A stretch of DNA of 64,000 bases from positions 6,154,501 through 6,218,500 of the forward strand of contig NZ_CP130318.1 of NCBI RefSeq assembly GCF_032268605.1. Reading direction: 5' to 3'. The notes under the pieces were generated by a model that saw nothing but the letters and a program-made list of their open reading frames with translations, ran no database searches and was not told the DNA's origin. This document shows, piece after piece, positions 9,923 to 18,352 of this stretch (the first letter of the stretch is position 1; each line of letters starts with the position of its first letter). This DNA is from Paenibacillus aurantius. GTDB taxonomy: Bacteria > Bacillota > Bacilli > Paenibacillales > NBRC-103111. A program made the position numbers and the translations under genes.

Positions 9923-10909
9923 TTAAGCCAGCAAATGCATATGCTCCGCCAAAACTTCCCCGCTCATGGACCGCCCGCCGATAAACGCCTGCAAATCATG
10001 GATGGTGGCCTGCGCAATCCGCTGCATTCCGTTATTGACGGCTCCCGCAATATGAGGCGTAAGCACAACATTGGGCAGGCGGCGGAACGGGTGGTCCGGG
10101 CTCGGCGGCTCCGGCTCGGTTACATCAAGGCAGGCAAAGAACCTTCCTTTTTCCAACTCGGCGACAAGAGCATCTTCGTCTATGACGGAACCGCGGGCCG
10201 TATTGATCAGGACGCAGGTATCCTTCATCAGGGCGAAGCGTTCCCGGTTGAACATGTGATGGGTCTCCGGAATCGAGGGGAGATGAATCGAGATGACGTC
10301 GCTTTGCGCAAGCAGCTCTTCCAATGTAACCTTCTGCGCCCCCATATGTTGTGCCTTTTCTTCACTGACAAACGGATCATAGACGACAAGGTTGACATCG
10401 AAATTACTCATCAGCTTGATATAATGGGAACCCGCGCGGCCTGCTCCGACGACGCCGACCGTGAGTCCATACACCTCGCGCACGTTCGTTACCGAACCCC
10501 AGCCTCCTTCTCTCGTTTCCTTGCTCAATCTCCACATATCCTTGAGGGAAACAATGGTGAAGCCGAGCGCCGTTTCCGCGACCCCTTTGCCTAATGCCTC
10601 CGTTGCATTGGAGACGCGTACCCCGCGCTCCCATAATTCAGGCGTGACAATCGGCTTAACCGTGCCCGCCGCATGAAGAACAAGCTTCAAATTCGGGGCG
10701 CTGCTGAGGACGCGCTCCGTCATAGGGCCGCAGCCCCAGGAGGTGATGGCGATGTCCGCCCCTTTAAGCAGCTCGGACGTCTGCTCCTCGGAAGGATTGC
10801 CGCTTGCTTCATTGAGCACGACTTCCCCGATCGAGCGCAGCTGCTCCAAATGATCCTGTTGAAAAACTTTTTCCCTTACATCCTTCCCCTGCAGCAGGGC
10901 AATTTTCAA
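9923..10909 (-). CDS. D-isomer-specific 2-hydroxyacid dehydrogenase
   Basis: 328 residues. The NAD-binding glycine motif GAGRAG is at 155-160 with an acidic residue at the end of the second strand (VVYDPF). Catalytic Arg239 (NTARGSVID), Glu near 265 (DVTEPEP) and His286 (LTPHIAG) are present, so it should be an active NAD(H)-dependent oxidoreductase of the phosphoglycerate or glyoxylate reductase type. The start is TTG at 10909, chosen because GGGAGGG lies 7 bp before it. Stop and next start are 37 bp apart, so it is co-transcribed with the nitrilase-fold gene. The substrate is unknown. Confidence 0.88.
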   Translation of the reverse strand: MKIALLQGKDVREKVFQQDHLEQLRSIGEVVLNEASGNPSEEQTSELLKGADIAITSWGCGPMTERVLSSAPNLKLVLHAAGTVKPIVTPELWERGVRVSNATEALGKGVAETALGFTIVSLKDMWRLSKETREGGWGSVTNVREVYGLTVGVVGAGRAGSHYIKLMSNFDVNLVVYDPFVSEEKAQHMGAQKVTLEELLAQSDVISIHLPSIPETHHMFNRERFALMKDTCVLINTARGSVIDEDALVAELEKGRFFACLDVTEPEPPSPDHPFRRLPNVVLTPHIAGAVNNGMQRIAQATIHDLQAFIGGRSMSGEVLAEHMHLLA

Positions 10910-10944
10910 TGGAATCCCTCCCGTTAAATGTAGTCTAGAAACAA

Positions 10945-10982
10945 GCTGAGAACAGACGGGGAAAACCCAATCTATTCTCAGC
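10945..10982 (-). terminator. Intercistronic hairpin after the binding-protein gene
   Basis: GCTGAGAA and TTCTCAGC form a stem between the lipoprotein gene and the dehydrogenase gene, without a clear T-run. Such hairpins often protect the upstream message or attenuate downstream expression, which fits the higher demand for binding protein. Confidence 0.6.
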
Positions 10983-11006
10983 CGGTCAATCTTTATGGAA
11001 CCTTCT

Positions 11007-12521
11007 TTATTTTGCGGGGTGGGTTTTCAGCCATTCATCCAGCTGCTTCTGTTTCTCGGCAACAACCTTATCCGCGCCGGCCGCTTTCAGCTTCTGTTCG
11101 TAGATCGGGAGGTTCTTCTCCGGATCCAGCGTACCGCTGCCGAGAGCCGCGCTGTATTCGTCCTGAACGGCTTTCATATTCGCAAGCTCCGTCTTAACCG
11201 GCTCCGAGTTGAAGACAAATCCGTTATAGGGAGAGACACGGGCTTCATTGTTCATTTTAATCGTTTGGGCAATCTTGTCGGCAGGTGCGCCTTCCGGCAG
11301 GTATTCGTTGCTGATATTGCCGAAAACCCAGTCCGTGTTCGTAAAGTAGCCCGCTTCCTGGTTGATTTTAATAAAATCACCCGTTGTTTTCGTATAGTGT
11401 TTGCCTTCAATTCCGTAAACAAGCGTGTTATACAGCTTCTTGTCGGTGTTCACGAGCTGCAGGAACATCATGGCTCTCTCCGGATTTTTGGAGGTTCGGC
11501 TGATGGCGTTCAGTGTGCTTGCCGCTCCCGTGAAGTAGGCCTTGGACAGGGGAACCAGAACGACATCGTTACCGGCGTTGGCCGCCTTAAACTCCACTTC
11601 CGAGCCCGGCTTTCCCGTCCAGTCAAACCAGACAGCCGTGGTTCCTTTGTTGTAAGCATCGGCCGCAGACTTTAACGTAGCGGCGTCCTGATTAATGTAG
11701 CCTTTGGTATACCAGGAGTGGGCCAGTGCGTAATTTTGCTTCATTTCCTTGGTTACGTCCGGAAGAACCTTGTGGTTCGGATCGTTTTCATACACCGGCA
11801 CCTTCGGATCGATTCCGTACAGCATGCCGGTATAGAAGCCTTTGGTGGTGCCGAAAGGGGTGATGCCCGGCTCGCCTTCCTTGATTTGCTTCAGGAACGG
11901 TTCGATGTCTTCGATTTTCTTAATCGAGTTAATGTCGAGCTTGTATTTATCGACGAAGCGCTTCTGAATAACCAAACCGGCACGGCTTGCCGAGAACTGG
12001 AAGTTCGGCACCGCATAGACTTTTCCGCCGATCGAGGCATCGTCCCAGAATTTCTTCTGCAGCGATTTGTATAAGTCCGCCCCGGCCGTTTTCAGAAGAT
12101 CATCCAGCGCTAGGAAGGCACCTTTCTTCTGGTTCTCTTCAAACTTGAAGAGCCAGTTGGAGGTCCAGATAATGTCAACCGGTTCGCTGGCTGCCACCAC
12201 CGTATTCAGCTTCTGTTCGTAGGTTCCGAAATCAACCGGCTGCAGCTTGATGGTCGCGTTGATTTTCTCTTTGGTGATTTTGTTTACCTCATCGTTGACA
12301 AGCTTCAGATCAGGATTGGCTTTGTTCTGAGGGTAGTACCAGGTCAATTCAACGGGATCCAGCTTCTTTCCGGCATCCGTGGGTGCGGCAGAAGCGTTAG
12401 GACTTTCGGTAGCGGTAGCACCCGAAGACGTTTTGCCACAGCCCGTAACGGCGAAAACGGAGCACAAAGCGATGACCATCGTAAGATGATAACGTGATCT
12501 TTTTTCCATTGGTTTTTTCAA
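11007..12521 (-). CDS. ABC transporter substrate-binding lipoprotein (LipO/YtcQ type)
   Basis: 504 residues with a lipoprotein signal (FAVTGC, Cys28) and a Ser/Thr/Ala-rich linker after it. The rest is a periplasmic-type two-lobe fold of the extracellular solute-binding protein family 1 (VELTWYYPQN near the start of the mature part). Its length and its partners, LplB- and YtcP-like permeases without an ATPase gene, match the Paenibacillus/Bacillus oligosaccharide systems that share one MsmX-type ATPase encoded elsewhere. The start is TTG at 12521, 7 bp after GGGAGGG. It captures the sugar or oligouronide outside the cell. Confidence 0.92.
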   Translation of the reverse strand: MKKPMEKRSRYHLTMVIALCSVFAVTGCGKTSSGATATESPNASAAPTDAGKKLDPVELTWYYPQNKANPDLKLVNDEVNKITKEKINATIKLQPVDFGTYEQKLNTVVAASEPVDIIWTSNWLFKFEENQKKGAFLALDDLLKTAGADLYKSLQKKFWDDASIGGKVYAVPNFQFSASRAGLVIQKRFVDKYKLDINSIKKIEDIEPFLKQIKEGEPGITPFGTTKGFYTGMLYGIDPKVPVYENDPNHKVLPDVTKEMKQNYALAHSWYTKGYINQDAATLKSAADAYNKGTTAVWFDWTGKPGSEVEFKAANAGNDVVLVPLSKAYFTGAASTLNAISRTSKNPERAMMFLQLVNTDKKLYNTLVYGIEGKHYTKTTGDFIKINQEAGYFTNTDWVFGNISNEYLPEGAPADKIAQTIKMNNEARVSPYNGFVFNSEPVKTELANMKAVQDEYSAALGSGTLDPEKNLPIYEQKLKAAGADKVVAEKQKQLDEWLKTHPAK

Positions 12522-12568
12522 TGAAGAACCCTCCCTGATTTTTGTGGGACAACCTTATAAAATGATAA

Positions 12569-13465
12569 TCAGCCTTTGATGGCTCCTATCGTCAAGCCTT
12601 GCACAAAAAACCGTTGAAAGAAAGGGAATACCAGCAGCATCGGTCCCGCCGACAAGACGACGACCGCGAATTTTGCCGAGGTTTTCGGGAATTGCGACAT
12701 ATCCAGGTTGATCCCGGCCTGCAAAAATTCTGGGCGGGACGTAATAATATCCAGCGAACTCAAGGCGCGAACCAGCAGAAGCTGCAGGGGAACGAGCTTC
12801 TCGTTATTGATAAACAGCAGCGCATTGAACCATTCGTTCCAGAAATTGAACAAGATGAACAATCCCAAAGTGGCCAGCGCCGGCTTCGACAAAGGGAGAA
12901 TCAGTTGAGCATAAATCCTCCATTCGCTCGCTCCTTCCATTTTGGCCGATTCGATGATTTCAATCGGAATCTTAGCCATGAACCCCTTCATAATCAGGAC
13001 ATAGAACGGGCTCAGCAGGCCGGGAACAATCAGCGCCCATATCGTGTCCTTCAGGTGCAGCACCTGGGTCATCAGGATGTAGAACGGGACCAGTCCGCCG
13101 TTAAACAGCATGGTGAAGAAGACATAGAACGAAGTCACCCGCTGCAGGCCGTAATCCCTTCTCGAAAGCGTATAGCCTAACGTTGAAGTGAGGATCAGAC
13201 TGGTAAGAGTCCCTACGATGGCGACGGTGATCGTCACGCCGTACGCATTGAGAATGGTATCCGGGGTCTTTAAGAAATAGGTATAGGACAGGAGGGTGAA
13301 CTTATCCGGAATGATGCGGAATCCGTGATGCAGGATCGATTGTTCGTCGGATAAGGAGATAATGACAACGATCAGGAAGGGAATGAGCATAGAAAGCGTG
13401 ATGCCGATGAACAGCAAATGAATAAGCAGCGGAGACCACATTATCTTTTGTCGTTGGGCGTGCAC
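12569..13465 (-). CDS. ABC transporter permease, LplC/YtcP type
   Basis: 298 residues with about six membrane helices and the inner-membrane EAA-like loop (ESAKMEGASEWRIYAQLILP) that contacts the ATPase. It ends with the FVQGLTIGAIKG tail typical of LplC-like permeases. The start is GTG at 13465, after AAGGAGG. It pairs with the permease at 13481-14398 (15 bp away) and the lipoprotein at 11007-12521. Confidence 0.92.
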   Translation of the reverse strand: MHAQRQKIMWSPLLIHLLFIGITLSMLIPFLIVVIISLSDEQSILHHGFRIIPDKFTLLSYTYFLKTPDTILNAYGVTITVAIVGTLTSLILTSTLGYTLSRRDYGLQRVTSFYVFFTMLFNGGLVPFYILMTQVLHLKDTIWALIVPGLLSPFYVLIMKGFMAKIPIEIIESAKMEGASEWRIYAQLILPLSKPALATLGLFILFNFWNEWFNALLFINNEKLVPLQLLLVRALSSLDIITSRPEFLQAGINLDMSQFPKTSAKFAVVVLSAGPMLLVFPFFQRFFVQGLTIGAIKG

Positions 13466-13480
13466 AATGGTAGCCTCCTT

Positions 13481-14398
13481 TTAGAACAATGAGTTTTCAT
13501 CGTTAATTTTTCTTACGGTATAGTTGGCGGTGACCACCAGGACGAAGCCGACGAAGGATTGATACAGGCCTACCGCGGAAGCCATGCTGATGTCGCCCAC
13601 TTCACTAAGCGCCCGGTAAATGTACGTATCGATAATATCCGTTGTGCTATAGGTCATTCCGCTGTTGTTCGGGATAAAGAAGTGCAGGCCGAAATCGCCG
13701 CGGAACATATTTCCTATGGAAAGAATCAATAAAATAATGATCAGCGGAGTGAGCTGGGGGATGGTAATATTCGTGACCATCTGCCATCTCTTGGCCCCGT
13801 CGATCCGTGCCGCTTCGTACAATTCCGCATCGATTCCGAGAATACCGGCGTAATAGACCAAAGCCGAGAACCCGATGGCTTTCCATAGATGAACGATGTT
13901 CAGGATGAAGGGCCAATATTTGGCGTTAAAATACCATTGGACCTTTTCAAAGCCCATAGCGGCCAGCCACCCGTTCAAAAATCCATTCTGGTGGTCAAGG
14001 AACGCATTGGTGATGTAGCTTACGACAACCCATGACAAGAAGAACGGCAGAATCATGGAAGTTTGATAAATTTTAAGCCACTTCTTTGAGATTTCATTAA
14101 GCAGTATGGCAACAGCGAGTGCACAGATGGTGGTTACGGCCATGTAACCCAAGTTGTACAAAACGGTGTTGCGCGTAATGCGGAAGGCGGTTTCACTTTT
14201 GAACAGAAACTCGAAATTTTTAAAGCCGATCCAGTCACTCCCCAGAATCCCTTTGTCGTAACGGTAATTTTTGAAGGCGACAATAACACCGAACATCGGG
14301 ATGTACGCCATGATAAAGATGTAAATGACAGCGGGTAATGAGAGAGTGAACAATTCGATGTGTCTTTCAAAAAAACGTAACGATTGGGGACGCCTCAT
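13481..14398 (-). CDS. ABC transporter permease, LplB type
   Basis: 305 residues from ATG 14398. This start is preferred over an in-frame upstream ATG at 14437 because GGAGGAGGAG lies just before it. The protein shows six membrane helices and the EAA loop YEAARIDGAKRWQMVTNITI. It is the first gene of the seven-gene operon, and a 55-bp control element lies 84 bp upstream at 14482-14536. No ATPase gene is present, as usual for LplB/YtcP systems. Confidence 0.92.
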   Translation of the reverse strand: MRRPQSLRFFERHIELFTLSLPAVIYIFIMAYIPMFGVIVAFKNYRYDKGILGSDWIGFKNFEFLFKSETAFRITRNTVLYNLGYMAVTTICALAVAILLNEISKKWLKIYQTSMILPFFLSWVVVSYITNAFLDHQNGFLNGWLAAMGFEKVQWYFNAKYWPFILNIVHLWKAIGFSALVYYAGILGIDAELYEAARIDGAKRWQMVTNITIPQLTPLIIILLILSIGNMFRGDFGLHFFIPNNSGMTYSTTDIIDTYIYRALSEVGDISMASAVGLYQSFVGFVLVVTANYTVRKINDENSLF

Positions 14399-14481
14399 TA
14401 TGCCGATCTCCTCCTCCTCCGTTGGCCTCAAGTCCATGCTTACCTTGCTACACCTTCAACATACCAGTTTTTATTGTGGCG

Positions 14482-14536
14482 AAAAGTGCAAATACTGTAC
14501 TTTTCTCTCCAATTGGACTGTACTTTTTGAATTTTT
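14482..14536 (-). promoter_or_regulatory. 55-bp upstream control element, copy 2
   Basis: This is the counterpart of 1602-1656, in front of the transporter operon. In minus-strand sense it has two AGTACAGT half-sites whose starts are 23 bp apart, followed by TTGCAC. Position, orientation and length are conserved although the genes behind the two copies differ, which supports one shared regulator. Confidence 0.65.
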
Positions 14537-14622
14537 CTGACCTACTGGCTCCAAAAGACCTTTGCGGCTCCTCCTTTTCCCCTCCACTACTCATACTCAC
14601 CTGATTTTTTCATTACTTAAGC

Positions 14623-14663
14623 AAAAAAGACCTGACTCTCCTTATATAAGGAGAATCAAGTCT
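14623..14663 (-). terminator. Intrinsic terminator of the nucleoside transporter operon
   Basis: In minus-strand sense, GACTTGATTCTCCTT pairs with AAGGAGAGTCAGGTC over an ATAT loop, followed by six T. It lies 19 bp past the last permease gene. No other feature is seen between here and the control element at 14482. Confidence 0.9.
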
Positions 14664-14681
14664 TTCGGCCTTTCCGTCGTT

Positions 14682-15635
14682 CTATCGTTTATCCGAAGCA
14701 AAAGGCTCCCCCGCCGCCTTGGGCGCGTTGGACGACTTCGAGAACACGACGAGCGCGATTAAGGTCACCACATACGGGAATACCTTCAAGATCACCGGAG
14801 GGAACACCGCGAGCGACGGCACCACCTGGGAGACGTTCGCGACCGTGCTCGCGAAGCCGAAGAACAGGGTGGCGCCCAGCACGCCGAGCGGCTTCCACTG
14901 CCCGAAGATGAGCGACGCGAGCGCCAGAAACCCGAGTCCCGCGACGCTGCCCGTGAACTCTCCGGCATAGGTGACCAGGATGATCGCTCCCCCGAGGCCG
15001 GAGAAGGCGCCCGAGAGGAGCACGCCGATGTACCGCATCCGCTGGACGCGGACCCCGGCGGCCTCCGCGGCATGGGGATGCTCGCCGCAGGCCCGCAGCC
15101 TCAGCCCGAAGGGCGTTTTGTACAGCATGAACACGCTGCCCAAAACGATGGCCAGGACGATCCACGTGGTCAGGTACGTCTTCGTGAAGAGAAGCGGACC
15201 GAGCACGGGAATCGAGGACAGGAGGGGAACATCGAACGGGGACATGCCGCTCAAGAGCCGGATGTTCCCGCTTCCCGTCATGTTCCGCGCGAGGAAGACG
15301 GTCAGCGAGCCCGCGACCAGGTTAATCGCCGTCCCGGAGATGATCTGGTTCGCGCTCAGATTGATGCTCGCGAACGCATGCAGGAGCGAGAACAGCGCCC
15401 CGGCGACCATAGCCGCGAGCAGTCCGATCCACAGGACGAAGGGCTGGTTCGGGTAAGCCTCCTGCAGCTTGAAGATCACGAACGCGCCGCTGAAGGAACC
15501 GATGATCATCAGCCCGTCGAGCCCGATATTGACGACCCCGCTCCGTTCGCTGAACAGCGCGCCGAGGGCGGTTATCAAGAGGGGGATGGTGAAGACAATC
15601 GCGTAGGGGAAAATCTGCTCAATGGTGGTCCACAT
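14682..15635 (-). CDS. nupQ: Nucleoside ABC transporter permease (NupQ/YufQ type)
   Basis: 317 residues, about eight to ten hydrophobic segments, in the BPD_transp_2 (branched-chain amino acid/ribose/nucleoside) permease family. The motif NIGLDGLMIIGSF near the N-terminus is typical of the second permease of BmpA systems. It overlaps the upstream permease gene by 17 bp, so the two are translationally coupled. Gene order (lipoprotein, ATPase, permease, permease) matches Bacillus subtilis nupNOPQ, an importer of guanosine and other nucleosides. The symbol is assigned by this order and by family, not by a search. Confidence 0.88.
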   Translation of the reverse strand: MWTTIEQIFPYAIVFTIPLLITALGALFSERSGVVNIGLDGLMIIGSFSGAFVIFKLQEAYPNQPFVLWIGLLAAMVAGALFSLLHAFASINLSANQIISGTAINLVAGSLTVFLARNMTGSGNIRLLSGMSPFDVPLLSSIPVLGPLLFTKTYLTTWIVLAIVLGSVFMLYKTPFGLRLRACGEHPHAAEAAGVRVQRMRYIGVLLSGAFSGLGGAIILVTYAGEFTGSVAGLGFLALASLIFGQWKPLGVLGATLFFGFASTVANVSQVVPSLAVFPPVILKVFPYVVTLIALVVFSKSSNAPKAAGEPFASDKR

Positions 15636-16698
15636 GTTTTCCCTCCACCCCCTTTCCTTTGGATGCGGCTCTGCGCTTCGTTAATCGGCGCACCACGCGT
15701 TCAATGAGAACGCCCGTTGCGGCAAAATAAATGATAATCGCGATGATGGAATCCGCGATTTCCGGCGGAATCTCCGTCATGGCGTTCATGAAGCCGCGGC
15801 CCGAGTACAACAGCCCGAAGAAGACAGCGGAGATCAGCACGCCGATAGGCGAGTTCGCCCCGAGAAGGGCGACGGCGATGCCGTCAAAGCCCTGGGTCGG
15901 CAGTACGCCGATCTGAATACTCGACGCATTGCCCGCATAGAGGGCGACGCCGCCAAGTCCGGCCAAACCGCCCGACAGGAACATGGAGAGGATAATGCTG
16001 CGCTTGACCGCAATCCCCGCATATTCCGCCGCGTGACGGTTGAAGCCGACCGCCTTCAGCTCGTACCCGAGCGTGGTGCGGTTAATGAGGAAGGCCGTGA
16101 CGAGTACGGCTGCAAGGGCGAGGAACAGCCCGAGGTTCAAGTAGGAGCCGTCGAACAGCTCGGTCAGGAACGGAACCCGCAGGAGGGCCGATTCGGCAAG
16201 CTGCTTCGATTCCGTTTCCACCGATTCCGCCTTGAAATACGCCGGGATGGCATAATAGACGATCCAGTAGCTGACCCAGTTCATCATGATCGTGGACACG
16301 ACCTCATGCACGTTGAAGCGGGCCTTCAGGATGCCCGGCACGAGGGCCCATAGGGCGCCTCCGAGGAACCCGGCCACGATCATAATCGGCAGCAGGACCG
16401 GCTGCGGAAGGTCCAGCGTCAGCCCGAGCGCCGTGGCACAGAAGCCTCCGAACAAGAGCTGGCCTGCTGCTCCGATATTAAACAAGCCCGTCCGGAAAGC
16501 GAAGGCCACGGAAAGCCCTGTGAAGATCAGCGGAGTCGCCGTTGCGAGCGTATTGCCGATCCTTTCCGGGTTCTTCAAGCCGCCTTCGATCAGGAAGCGG
16601 TAGCCCTCTACCGGGTTATGGCCGGTCACCGCCATGAGGATGGCCCCGGCGATCAAGCCGAGAATCCCGGCGAGAAGAGATATGGTGCTGTTCTTCAT
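15619..16698 (-). CDS. nupP: Nucleoside ABC transporter permease (NupP/YufP type)
   Basis: 359 residues. It is the first permease of the BMP-type importer, with the family signature FNIGAAGQLLFGG near residue 75 and about ten membrane segments. It overlaps the ATPase gene by 4 bp at its start and the next permease gene by 17 bp at its end. It forms the membrane channel together with NupQ. Confidence 0.88.
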   Translation of the reverse strand: MKNSTISLLAGILGLIAGAILMAVTGHNPVEGYRFLIEGGLKNPERIGNTLATATPLIFTGLSVAFAFRTGLFNIGAAGQLLFGGFCATALGLTLDLPQPVLLPIMIVAGFLGGALWALVPGILKARFNVHEVVSTIMMNWVSYWIVYYAIPAYFKAESVETESKQLAESALLRVPFLTELFDGSYLNLGLFLALAAVLVTAFLINRTTLGYELKAVGFNRHAAEYAGIAVKRSIILSMFLSGGLAGLGGVALYAGNASSIQIGVLPTQGFDGIAVALLGANSPIGVLISAVFFGLLYSGRGFMNAMTEIPPEIADSIIAIIIYFAATGVLIERVVRRLTKRRAASKGKGVEGKHVDHH

Positions 16699-18221
16699 GC
16701 GGTGCCCTCTCCCTTCTTCACGCCGGCCAGCATAAGGCCAAGCTCTCCTTCGTTCGTCTCCGCCGCGTTGACGATCCCGACCAGTTCCCCGTTGTTCAGA
16801 ACGGCGATCCGGTCCGAGACGTTCAGAATCTCATCCAGCTCGAGCGAGACGAGCAGGACGGCCTTGCCCTTGTCCCGGTGTTCGATGAGCCGCTTGTGAA
16901 TGTATTCGATGGAACCGACGTCGAGCCCACGGGTCGGCTGCACGGCAATCAGCAGGTCCGGGTCCTGCTCGATTTCGCGGCCGATGATCGCCTTCTGCTG
17001 GTTCCCTCCGGAGAGCGAACGGACGGCCGAGACCGGCCCTTCCCCCGAGCGGACGTCGAAGCTCTTGATGATATGCTCCGCGTGCTTGCGGATCGCCAGC
17101 CGGTTCAGCAGGCCTCCCTTCGAGTAGGGAGGCTGGCTGTACACCTCGAGGATCATGTTCTCCTCGATGGTGTAATCGAGCACGAGGCCGCGCTTCTGCC
17201 GGTCTTCCGGGATATGGCCGATGCCTTGGCGGATGCGGTCCCTTACCTTGAGGGCGGTAATGTCCCGCCCGTGGAAGGCGATCCGGCCGGAGCTGACCGG
17301 CCGAAGCCCCGTGATTCCTTCGATGAGCTCGGCCTGTCCGTTGCCCTCGACCCCGGCGATTCCGACGATTTCCCCGGCCCGCACGTCCAGCGTAAACCTT
17401 TTCAAGGCTTCCGGCTTCTTGTTGTTCGCCATGGACAAGTCCTGGATGGACAGAACCGTCTCACGCGGGGAGCCCGGGGTCTTGGCGACCTTGAAAGTCA
17501 CCTGCCGGCCGACCATCATCTCGGCCATCGCCGCTTCTCCGGTTTCAGCCACCTCGACGGTGCCGATCGTTCTGCCGCGCCGGATGACCGTACAGCGGTC
17601 GGCCACGGCTTTGATTTCTTTTAGTTTGTGGGTGATGAGGATGATGGACTTGCCTTCCTGCACGAGGTTCTTCATGATCTTCTGCAGATCCTCGATCTCC
17701 TGAGGGGTGAGAACCGCCGTTGGCTCGTCGAAGATGAGCACGTCGGCTTCGCGGTACAGCATTTTGACAATCTCCACCCGCTGCTGCATGCCGACCGAGA
17801 TGTCCTCGATCTTCGCATAGGGGTCCACATTAAGCCCGTACCGCTTCGACAGCTCCTCGATCCGCTTGGCGGCGGTCTCGATGTCCAGCATCATCCCGCG
17901 GCGCGTCTCGCCTCCGAGGATAATGTTCTCCGTCACCGTAAAGGGCTCGACGAGCTTGAAATGCTGATGCACCATCCCGATTCCGAGCCGGTTCGCCACA
18001 TTCGGATTGGAGATAGCGGTTTCTTTTCCGTTCACCTTGATCGTTCCGCGGTCGGGCAGGTACATGCCGAAGAGGATGCTCATGAGAGTCGACTTGCCGG
18101 CTCCGTTCTCGCCGAGCAGCGCATGGATCTCTCCCCGCTTCAGCTGCAGCGTAATGTCGTCGTTTGCCACGACGCCCGGGAATTCCTTGCGGATGTGGAG
18201 CATTTCGATAACGTAATCCAT
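16695..18221 (-). CDS. nupO: Nucleoside ABC transporter ATPase, two nucleotide-binding domains (NupO/YufO type)
   Basis: 508 residues from ATG 18221, chosen because AAAGGAGGGAAACGG directly precedes it; a longer frame to 18338 lacks this. Domain 1 has an intact Walker A (GENGAGKST), signature and Walker B (LIFDEPTAVL). Domain 2 has a degenerate Walker A (GVEGNGQAEL) but keeps LSGGNQQK, the usual asymmetry of sugar/nucleoside ATPases of the RbsA/MglA/NupO class. It drives nucleoside uptake through NupP and NupQ. Confidence 0.92.
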   Translation of the reverse strand: MDYVIEMLHIRKEFPGVVANDDITLQLKRGEIHALLGENGAGKSTLMSILFGMYLPDRGTIKVNGKETAISNPNVANRLGIGMVHQHFKLVEPFTVTENIILGGETRRGMMLDIETAAKRIEELSKRYGLNVDPYAKIEDISVGMQQRVEIVKMLYREADVLIFDEPTAVLTPQEIEDLQKIMKNLVQEGKSIILITHKLKEIKAVADRCTVIRRGRTIGTVEVAETGEAAMAEMMVGRQVTFKVAKTPGSPRETVLSIQDLSMANNKKPEALKRFTLDVRAGEIVGIAGVEGNGQAELIEGITGLRPVSSGRIAFHGRDITALKVRDRIRQGIGHIPEDRQKRGLVLDYTIEENMILEVYSQPPYSKGGLLNRLAIRKHAEHIIKSFDVRSGEGPVSAVRSLSGGNQQKAIIGREIEQDPDLLIAVQPTRGLDVGSIEYIHKRLIEHRDKGKAVLLVSLELDEILNVSDRIAVLNNGELVGIVNAAETNEGELGLMLAGVKKGEGTA

Positions 18222-18259
18222 CCGTTTCCCTCCTTTTGGTAACCGGTCCCCGAACGGCA

Positions 18260-18287
18260 AAAGAAGACGGAGGGATCCGTCTTCTTT
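18260..18287 (-). terminator. Attenuator hairpin between lipoprotein and ATPase genes
   Basis: AAGAAGACGGA pairs with TCCGTCTTCTT, followed in minus-strand sense by TTTTGCC. It probably reduces read-through from the binding-protein gene into the rest of the operon. Confidence 0.7.
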
Positions 18288-18292
18288 AGAGC

Positions 18293-18340
18293 CTGGTGCC
18301 TTATCCGTGAGTGTTGTTCTGCTTTGCCGATAAAGCACTG
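18293..18340 (+). repeat. Short copy of the CCTTATCC repeat
   Basis: It begins GGTGCCTTATCCG and ends with a GATAAAGCACTG resembling the right end of the longer copies. The middle is shortened to about 48 bp. It lies between the attenuator and the stop codon of the BMP lipoprotein gene. Confidence 0.55.
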
Positions 18341-18352
18341 CACGAGTTTCCG

